From: Gyrodactylus bullatarudis
Taxonomy: Eukaryota; Platyhelminthes; Monogenea; Gyrodactylidea; Gyrodactylidae
NCBI GenBank assembly: GCA_012064415.1
Contig: SSNU01000244.1
Coordinates: 434,001 to 498,000 of the forward strand
Length of the DNA stretch: 64,000 nt
Reading direction: 5' to 3'
The first letter of the stretch is position 1, and each line of letters starts with the position of its first letter. A model generated the notes under the pieces. That model did no database searches and had not been told where the DNA came from. It was given only the letters and a program-made list of their open reading frames with translations. Shown piece after piece: positions 56,361-64,000 of this stretch. Both the position numbers and the translations under genes were made by a program.

Positions 56361-57548
56361 TAGACTTGAGTTTCTTCTTCTTTAGGAATCGCCACATGGG
56401 ATGAAAGACTTATTTTGGCAACCTTCTCGCGTTCAAATCTCAAACTTCAAGTTAATAGGAATTTGGCGTCGAATTTAAATTTTAAAAATAACCTTTTTTT
56501 CCTTATAAATAATTTTTCTCCAGACTTTTTTTCTTCAAACGGTAAAAGCCTTGATGGGTTTTCTCTCAAATCAAGATCAATAATGTTTGAACAAACAATG
56601 AGAACAACGGATCGATATTCAAATCAAATCCCCTAAAACAAACATGAGTAATAAATTATATGTTAAAAGATTTATTACAGTACATAATAATATATGATAA
56701 GTCAACTAGATAGTTTTGATAGAGGGGTACAACACAAGAACAGTGTACACAAATTTTATCTAATTCTCTCTAATTATATAGAGAAGAGAGAACTGTAAAC
56801 TATCTTTATCTATTTCCTTTCATTTCTTGTGTAAGTTTAGTAGTGGTACCCTATGATTATGATAAGAGATGAAATAAGACGAGATTTCTTGGGTAAACAC
56901 ACAAAAAAACTTTCTTCACACTCCAGAAGGATAACTCCATCATCAAGTGAGTAGGTAGTGTACAGAATATAATCTGAGAGAGTTGTCTAATAATAATAAT
57001 AATAATAATAGTAGTAATATTGGAGCACCCAAAAAACTTGAAAAACTGTTTGTATAAGGGAAAAGACAAGAAGAGAAATGAGTGAGTAGTGCTCAACATA
57101 CACAAGAAACTTGAGTGAGAGATAAGAGGGGGGAAACACTATATAAATTCACTGTGTCTTTTGTTGAGTACAGATAGAGGAATAGGAAGAAAAGATCGAC
57201 TAATTATACAGCAGCTGTCTCCCTTACATGGTGGAAAAGTGAGAGCAATATTTTCCCAGAAGAGGAAATGATATCAAAAAAAGGAGAAGAAATAAGAAAT
57301 GAGAATCCGAAGCTATCTTACAGTCATTTTACGACAATTACACTCGACAATTTTTCCATTTTTTAACTGTGGTAAAATGAATTTGAAAAAATTTTATACA
57401 AACTTTTATCGAGATTTTAAACAAGTCAAGAATAGAGAAGTTTTTTGGTTTTTCATCAGTTTTCAGACTAGGATTAGAGATTGATAAGACCTGTATAAAT
57501 ACGTATTTCTCTTCAATAAAGTTCTTTGAAAACATCCAATAATGAATT

Positions 57549-57944
57549 AACCTACTAGCAGAGTGTGCACTGGTAATTACTATATCCATATGAACTCTAA
57601 CTTGATGGAGATTGTCTTCTCGCACCTAGATGTTAGAAATTCGGATAAGCAAGTGTCAATTCCATAAGAGAGTCAAATAATATTCAACTCACGGTACACC
57701 ATAGCCAGGATTCGAACCCAGGTCTTCAACGTAAAGACGAAACGCGTCTACATCTGCCAACGGGAGTTGAATATTATCTGACTCTCTTATGGAATTGACA
57801 CTTGCTTATCCGAATTTCTAACATCTAGGTGTGAGAAGACAATGTCCATCATGTTAGAGTTCATATGGATATAGTAATTACCAGTGACCACACTTTGCTA
57901 GTAGGTTAATTGTCTAAAAACACTGTAATTTCCATATGGTGCTT
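57549..57944. mobile_element. Fold-back SINE: tRNA-like loop between inverted arms
   Basis: A 396-bp insertion flanked by a perfect 15-bp duplication ATCCAATAATGAATT (57534-57548 and 57945-57959). The arms (to 57690, and 57764-57911) are almost exact reverse complements of about 145 bp. The 73-bp centre holds a minus-strand tRNA-like unit with an A-box-like TGGCAGATGTAGACGCG and a B box GGTTCGAATCC (57708-57718). The outer body matches the SINE at 45285-45425 (ACATCTAGGTGTGAGAAGACAAT). The arrangement suggests an inverted SINE dimer inserted as one unit. Confidence 0.72.
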
Positions 57945-58235
57945 ATCCAATAATGAATTTCTCTATGGGATATTCGGAAGTATATGTAAGTATACGTAAA
58001 TATTTAATTCGAAATTATTTATATATGTTCAAAGAAGATATGTTTAGATTTATAGAAATAACATAGGAGGATTTGATTAATGTTAAGGTAGAAATTCTCA
58101 AAAATATCATACAGGAGTTCTTCCTTGAACTCTATGCCATATCGAATGGTTTAAATAGATTAATTTTATAAAATTGTGCAAACATTTTTTTACAGAAAAT
58201 TCTTAAACTTGGTTTTTAGTGCTTAAAATGATTTT

Positions 58236-58356
58236 GTAATTGTATTTATATGTTAACCGGGGTAGAGTCTGAAGAGACCCGTCGAAATATAACGTTTATC
58301 ACACTAATATACGCTTGATGTTCTCTAACCTTCCGTATGAGTTTAGAATCTAACAA
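58236..58356 (+). mobile_element. Hammerhead-bearing short retroelement, copy 4 (divergent)
   Basis: 121 bp, flanked by a perfect 12-bp duplication TAAAATGATTTT (58224-58235 and 58357-58368). A TATA-like GTATTTATATG precedes the ribozyme core by about 20 bp. Outside the core the sequence shares little with copies 1-3, so it represents a different subfamily with the same architecture. Confidence 0.68.
58263..58306 (+). ncRNA. Type I hammerhead-like ribozyme core, copy 4
   Basis: CTGAAGA (58269-58275); stem II GACCCGTC (58276-58283), pairing GA with UC around a CCCG loop; GAAA (58284-58287); a short, partly paired stem III (58288-58298); U58299-C58300 cleavage pair. Stem I TAGAGT (58263-58268) pairs with ACACTA (58301-58306) with one A-A mismatch. 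This copy has the best stem II and the weakest stem III. Confidence 0.58.
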
Positions 58357-58984
58357 TAAAATGATTTTATTAATCGAGTTCAGCAATTCTCTAGAGGATG
58401 GATCACTAAAATTTATTCAAGTTTTTAAGAACCATCCTGAAAAGGAACATTCTACAAGGCAATATTAGAAGTAGTAAATTTGAAAAATTTCTTCCAATAT
58501 GCAATAAAAATTGAAAAGAATATTAAAACTTGAGGCCAAATTTATTCTTATTCTCCATCATTTCATTCAAGAAATTCATTGAAATTGTATTCAATTCATT
58601 TGAATTTCTCTGAAATATATATCTTATCATATCTTATGCTACTCACACAGCAATTTGAATAATGAATTTTAAACTGTCTCTCTCACTACTCAACTCGATA
58701 TATATAGTTCTCTGTGTGAGTGTGTGTTTGTCAAGAATTTATCACATCATCACCAAAACTTGAGACATTGATAACTGAAAGATGAGATATCCATGCTTTT
58801 GTGTATCTCAGCTCAAGCGTAGTACTCTCGATTCTTTCATCTTTGAGTGAGATGAAAAACTACTACATTAATCAAGTTATGGATGATCATAAATTTATTC
58901 AAATGACTATGTCTCACAGAAAGGTAACAACTCCAATAAATCCAACATGTAAAGTATAGTAAGAAATCATAAGGGCAACAATAC

Positions 58985-59415
58985 AAAGATTGGAGTAGGC
59001 CAAATATTTCTACTTTTCCCAGCCTTAATCTCATTTTAAAGATGATCGGAAACTAAGCATATTTTACAGTAAAATCATACTTTTTCGAGTTTGTTCTGAT
59101 ATACAAAATCCAGATTGAAAATGAAAAATTTTGAACAGGCGCCAAGATTTTTTCAATGAATTCTACTACGAGAAAGCACAAAATTACGATTTTTGAAGAG
59201 CTTTTGCAAAATTTTGAATAATAATATTAGTAAGAATTGAGTTTTTTCACCTGTTGAAAGAAAGTCCTAGTAAATTGGGTATATTTTGATGATTTAAGGG
59301 AAAATGGGAAAATGTCAGAATATGAAAAATTTTCATTTTGACTTTCAAAAATGTGTTATTACTGGTTCAAACATCAAATTTCGTTCAAGGAAACATTGTT
59401 CGGGGAAAATATTTT
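58985..59415. repeat. Dispersed repeat family 3, copy B
   Basis: The fuller copy, in inverse orientation to 55950-56360. Starts near GGAGTAGGCCAAATATTTC, passes GATATACAAAATCCAGATTGAAAATG (the uninterrupted target of hammerhead copy 3) and ends near AACATTGTTCGGGGAAAAT. Non-coding. Confidence 0.65.
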
Positions 59416-60559
59416 GTATTACCCTAATAGTATTAGGGCCTAATACATATATAAATATAATTTGAGTATCAATAAGAGTTACCATTTTTATTTAAAGGTC
59501 TAGTCTATTTTCATCTAAATTTAATTTTAAAAGGTTTTGTAAATAATAATACAGTTTAATTCAACTTTCACAAGATGATGGGGTGATTCTCAAAATCTCA
59601 AAGTATCCCAGGTATCTGTAACTTGAATTATCACTCGAGAAATGAAGGTTTGAAGGCCATGCTGCTATGTAGTCAAGAGTTAGCATCTGGTGTTTTTCTT
59701 GCCATGAAAAATGGAAATAATCGTTATGAGATGAACTCATTCACCCTCTCTTCTATCTATAGCTATCTGTGGAATATATTCAGAAGGGATAATAAATTTT
59801 AATTTGAGGAGAATATATGGAAAAAGAGGAATCCAAGTTGATGATTTCGTACATCATGAAATAAATAACAGAAAGACTACTACTCATTGAGTAATACTCA
59901 AACGCACACACAGTGCTCTTCTTCAACTTTTGATAGATAAATAAATTTTGAGAAACAACTCAAGATGGAAGGAGAAAGATAGAGTTTGAGCTAAAAGAGA
60001 AAGATAAAAACTCTGAGGGAATGTGGAGGGGTATGGGGGTGGTTGGTTGGGACAGGCTACACTCGAAACGCAAATATTTCAAATGGAGGGGAAGAAAAAG
60101 AAAAGTTTTTATCTCTCCCTATCATGCAATGAATAATAAGTGATTCTGAGGAATCTAAGGATATTAAAGCAAGTAGAGAGAAAATTGGCTATAATTTTCC
60201 CCTCTAGAGTTTATCTTTTCCTTGCTTGTTGTTTCAATTGTACAGCGTTTCTCGATGAATAAAAATTTTATAAAGATTCTTCGGTAACCAATTCAAAAGG
60301 TACACTTTCACTGATTTAGGAAAATTTTTTTTTTTGAGAAATCAAAAGACATTTTAAATTTCGAAATGGGTTGATCTTTTCATTTTTTAAGCTAGAAGAT
60401 GAAAATAGTCAACAAAAAAACAAAATTTTAAACAATTAAAAATCGCGCCAGCTCCAAAATTTTCTAAAAATAATTATTAGAGAGAGAATTTTTCAACGTA
60501 AGAAAGTTCATATTAAACCATGTATATTAAAATTTTGTTTAGATACCCCAAATCGCAAT

Positions 60560-60840
60560 TGAAAATGCCGATTTTTGAATTAGTGCCAACTATTTTCAAT
60601 GAATTTTTCTACTACAATCGATAAAAATCTAAATTTTGAGCCGTTTGAATGCAATTTCAAATAGAAATAGGTATTTTTAATCAGCACTGCAGTGCATGTT
60701 CTAGTAAAAAAATCCGTTTAATTTGGGATATGCTTAAGATGTTTGGGAAAATGGGATTTAAATTTCATAAATGGCAATTTCTAAGTTAAATCTAACAGAC
60801 TCGCATTACAGCCGAAACATTATTTCAATAAAAGTTTACT
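60560..60840. repeat. Dispersed repeat family 3, diverged copy
   Basis: Shares with 59140-59310 the order GCGCCAAGATTTTTTCAATGAATTCTACTAC (here GTGCCAACTATTTTCAATGAATTTTTCTACTAC), then CCTAGTAAATTGGGTATATT (here GTTTAATTTGGGATATGCTT) and GGGAAAATGGGA. Confidence 0.4.
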
Positions 60841-61708
60841 TTCAATCGTGTTGGTCTTTTTCATTGATAATAAAAAACCCTTAGTCTCTGTGTCATTCAG
60901 AAAAATTACTCCAAAACAAGAGGGGGAAATGCTCTATGGATTAGCTGGAAAAAATATTGACGAACTGAGAATTAATGAGTTTTTTGCTAAAATCCTCAAT
61001 CATGCCTCAATCAAACAATGGGTTGAAAATCAGAAATTTAAAATATCTACACCTCTAGTGTTCATGTGAAATCAAACTCTGATTGATGTCTGTAAAAACA
61101 CTGTAATTTCAACCTTTTATTATTCTCTCTACAGGTTGACAAGACAATCAGGAACCGAAAAATCAAGGAAAACAAAACTAAAAATGTGTTATAAATTCAT
61201 CATTGTACAGAGATTTGATAAATTATTATTTATGTTATGAAGAATATTTGTTGCTTCAACTGGCAAAATGAATGAAGATCTCAGTCAAGAGTCAAGAATG
61301 GTTGTGAAAATTGAACATAAATGAATTATTGATACTAATTATGAAAAAAATATGTTGCAATTTATACGAATTATGAAAATCTATTATTTATGATATTGTA
61401 GAATCTACAGTCTACAGAACAAGTAATATTAAACTCAATATCGCAAACATTTCAAAAACTTTAACTTGTAAATATTCTATTATACACACGGTTACTCACT
61501 AGTAATTAGAATAATAATAATAAAATATTTCAATATAAAGATAGAAATAAGATATGACTTGCTTGAAAGAACTAATTACACTCCCAACATAAACTAATGT
61601 GTCCGTAAATAATGAAACATAATGTATCTTAGCAAGTTAGTTTTATTCTACAGATTTTGGGTTTTATTAAAAAATGGAATCAATTGTTTTATCATGATTT
61701 TTTATCAT

Positions 61709-62198
61709 TTACCGAGCTAATTGGGGAACTGTTGACTGAAAACCTTGGAGGCCAGAGGCAGCGCCAGCCATTCCACTAGGACCCATCATCATAGATCGTT
61801 GTTGAGCTGCCTGTTGATCATCGAATTGAGCGCGTTCAATCTCGATCATGAGTGGAAAGAAGCACATTGTGGAGATGCATGATGCATACCACATGGCAGA
61901 CCCAACGAAGGAATAAACGCAAACAGATCCAGTGTAACACTTGGAAGAGATATTTGAAGCTTTGTTCCGTAAGCCGAGGGGAAATATTTCTTTAAGAGCG
62001 ATAATTCTCTCGACCAATGTCTCGTCTTCAAAGTCTTCAGGTTCAAAGTCGTCTGATTTATCCTCAGATATTATAACATCTGGCTTAAATTTCTCAATTT
62101 CTTGTACATCTGGAATATCTTCAATTGATATCTAAAATGGGGATAAAATAAAGAGGAAACTTTACGATGCTGGTTGTCTCTTTAATTTCATCTGACAT
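61709..62198 (-). CDS. TOMM22: TOMM22, mitochondrial import receptor subunit
   Basis: Tail-anchored central receptor of the TOM complex in the mitochondrial outer membrane. Two exons, 62198-62166 and 62131-61709, give 151 residues. The acidic N-terminal receptor domain (ISIEDIPDVQEIEKFKPD, EDFEDETL) is followed by the family block LVERIIALKEIFPLGLRNKA, then the TM segment (VCVYSFVGSAMWYASCISTMCFF). After it comes the Gln-rich intermembrane-space tail (DDQQAAQQRSMMMGPSG), with the 'QRQ-LLGP' type motif of TOM22. The intron is 34 nt. Without it the first exon reads into a stop. Confidence 0.92.
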
Positions 62199-62323
62199 GA
62201 TTTCCAAAATTCGTCCAAGATAAACAAATCTATAATTGATAAATTTTAAATGTTTGGTTTTATAAAAGAGTCATTTTTTGAAATTTTCGCAAAATACTCT
62301 ACTGAATTTGACTATTTATTGTC
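62199..62323. promoter_or_regulatory. Bidirectional promoter, TOMM22 / PRPF40
   Basis: 125 bp between head-to-head start codons of two housekeeping genes. AT-rich, without a recognisable TATA box at a suitable place. Confidence 0.55.
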
Positions 62324-64000
62324 ATGAGTGTTTCCTATCCCTGGACGCAACACTTTAATGAAGCCGGAAAGCCTTTCTACTATAATTCAATAACGAAGGA
62401 ATCTCTCTGGGAAAATCCATGCCTTTGGAAAGAATTTCAGACTACAGATGGACGAACATATTACCACAATACAGTTACGAAGCAATCGGTTTGGGAAAAG
62501 CCTAAGGAATTTTATGAGCCACCAAAGAAGGATGCTGACATATCGCAACCTCCACCACAGAATAATGGAGAAAAGCAAGAGTCTGAAATCGAATCTGCGA
62601 TGAAAGCAACTCTAGCCGCTTTTCCTACTGTTAAATCACCTGATGTAGTTTCTGATTTGCCTATTCAACAGACTGGTGATTCTGTGCCAACCTACAAGAC
62701 TCGTGCTGAAATGGCCGAAGGACTACGTCGTCTATTCAGGGAAAAAAATATTCCGGGCAACGCCACTTGGGAAGTTGCATTGAAAACAATTTGGAATGAT
62801 CCTCGCTATGAACCTCTCAGATCTTTTAATGAAAAGAAACAAATTTTCAATGTCTATAAAACTCAAAAACAGAAAGAAGAACGCGAAGAGCAGAGGATCA
62901 AGTCGAAGAAGGCCAAGGAAGACTTGGAAAAGTTCCTTCTTCAACACCCCAAAGTTTACAGTACCATGTCCTATATGCGAGTTGATACAATGCTGGGCGA
63001 TTCTTCAGAATGGAAAGCAGTTCCTGATCGAGAGCGTCGTTTAATATTCGCCGATGTGGCTAACGAATTGGCAAAGAAGGAAAAAGAAGAAACAAAGGCT
63101 TTGCGTAAAAGAAATATTGAAGTATTTCAGAGAATCCTTGACGACATGGCTGAAATCACTCATGAGACCACCTGGAATGAAGCCCAGCCCATGTTCCTGG
63201 AAAATAAAGCGTAAATCTTTTTTTTCATTCTCTATTCATCCTACAGATTCACCGATGACCTCGATTTGCAGAGTCTCGATCGTGAGGATGCCTTAATCAC
63301 TTTTCAGGATCACATTCGTAACCTTGAAAAGTTACACCAGGACGACAAAGACCGAGAACGTCGCAAGTTGAAGCGAGTCCAGAGGAAAAATCGAGAGGCC
63401 TTTATTGTCCTGTTGGAAGAGTTAAATGAGAACAAAATTCTCGATTCACGGTCCATGTGGAAAGAACTCTATAGTATCATTAAGAAGTAAGTTGCATTCT
63501 CTTTTTTCAGCTTAGTAGCATAGATTAGATTGACATGCACCAGGGGGCTTATGAAGTCTTAACAGGGCGTCAGTTTAACCATCCACACAACTGTTTAAAA
63601 AGGGGGTATCGCCTACACTTTGATAGATCAAAGATTTATTCATCTTCTTATTCTAGTGATGACAGATTCGGTAAAATGTTACTCCAAAGAGGCTCAACAC
63701 CCCTGGACCTCTTCAAGTTCTTCATTCAAGAGATCAAGGATCGTCTTCCAAATGATCGAAAGGTCATTCGAGAGATCCTAAAGGACAAAAACTTTGAAGT
63801 TGGCAAAGACACCAAATTCTCAGAGTTCAAAGAAATAATTATGGAGGATGAAAGAGTCGCTGCTATGGACGAAGGCAATGTCTTGTCCACATTCGAATTC
63901 CTCCGAGATAAATTCCTCAATAAGGAACGTGAACGAATCAAAGAGGAGCAAAAGAACCAAAAGAAACTCGAAGCTTCCATGTATCAAATGTTGAAGGATG
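62324..64000 (+). CDS. PRPF40: PRPF40, U1 snRNP-associated WW/FF splicing factor, 5' part
   Basis: Early spliceosome factor bridging U1 snRNP and branch-point proteins. Exons 62324-63210, 63247-63486, and 63657 running off the window end; 490 codons visible. WW1 at residues about 6-33 (YPWTQHFNEAGKPFYYNSIT, then LWENP) and WW2 at about 34-66 (TDGRTYYHNTVTKQSVWEKP). FF domains follow: KTRAEMAEGLRRLFREKNIPGNATWEVALKTIWNDPRYEPL, FQRILDDMAEITHETTWNEAQPMF, FTDDLDLQSLDREDALITFQDHIRNLE, and LDLFKFFIQEIKDRL. The first intron is 36 nt; the protein runs FLENKA|FTDDLDLQ without gap relative to animal PRPF40. Confidence 0.94.

Larger units (their letters stand above)
49971..61708. other. 11.7-kb gene-poor region, VAChT to TOMM22
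   Basis: No coding exon of a known family was recognised on either strand; in particular, no choline acetyltransferase motif. ORFs of 60-130 codons translate to low-complexity or unrecognised peptides. The region holds three copies of the hammerhead-type element, a SINE fold-back, two inverted copies of a ~400-bp repeat, poly-A (52257-52273), TAA (56989-57009) and other simple repeats. Confidence 0.6.

Noticed and set aside
56989..57009. CRISPR-like or regulatory tandem array
   Set aside because: Simple TAA microsatellite; no spacer structure, and the genome is eukaryotic.
57691..57763. tRNA gene on the minus strand
   Set aside because: Good B box and A-box-like arm, but the anticodon stem has mismatches, no acceptor stem closes, and the unit is part of a repeat with target duplications.
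60848..61069. 73-codon ORF as a gene or ChAT exon
   Set aside because: No ChAT motif, no clear acceptor or donor, and it follows directly on repeat family 3.

Overview
The window reads as nuclear DNA of an arthropod, most likely a copepod crustacean (salmon-louse-like; this is inferred from gene content and AT-rich, transposon-filled DNA, not proven). Genes are spliced eukaryotic genes with GT-AG introns, and most non-coding sequence is AT-rich repeat debris. I assembled exon models by hand from reading frame, splice sites and family motifs.

Layout. 1-1105 (+): 3' end of a Sly1/SCFD1 SNARE regulator. 1239-2560 (-): LEO1 of the PAF1 complex. 3175-27446 (+): an LHFPL-type tetraspan gene of five coding exons with a 15.4-kb first intron. 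That gene's introns hold LINE, hAT, piggyBac-like and hairpin-MITE remnants, a nested intronless gene for a secreted Cys-rich protein (19683-20174, -), a decayed copy of it, and a retroelement carrying a hammerhead-like ribozyme (21596-21976). 27995-35410 is a compact housekeeping block: PCF11 (-), a small unknown gene (+), SREBP (-) and RPL36 (+), with two ~110-bp head-to-head promoters. 35638-47178 (-) carries EHBP1. Its N-terminal C2-CH part (41212-47178) and C-terminal bMERB/CaaX part (35638-36761) are separated by an apparent terminal exon and a nested transposon (an intact DD34E Tc1 inside a MITE). 48285-49970 (+): intronless vesicular acetylcholine transporter. 50-61.7 kb: about 11.7 kb without a recognisable gene but rich in repeats. 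61709-62198 (-): TOMM22, head-to-head with PRPF40 (62324 to the window end, +).

Two things stand out. First, four dispersed copies (21.6, 50.9, 56.1 and 58.2 kb) of a short element of 100-381 bp. Each is bounded by perfect 11-13-bp target duplications. Three carry a TATA-like box and the CUGANGA...GAAA...UH core of a type I hammerhead ribozyme, with a base-pair swap in stem I between two copies. This is the architecture of animal retrozymes or Penelope-related elements. Second, the housekeeping genes contain extremely short introns (25, 28, 31, 32, 34, 36 and 36 nt) in the same window as multi-kilobase introns. Several are fixed by protein alignment running uninterrupted across the junction.

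The housekeeping genes cover transcription elongation (LEO1), 3'-end formation (PCF11), splicing (PRPF40), translation (RPL36), mitochondrial import (TOMM22), membrane traffic (SCFD1, EHBP1) and lipid control (SREBP). VAChT and LHFPL are expected to be tissue-specific and sit in the gene-poor, repeat-rich stretches.
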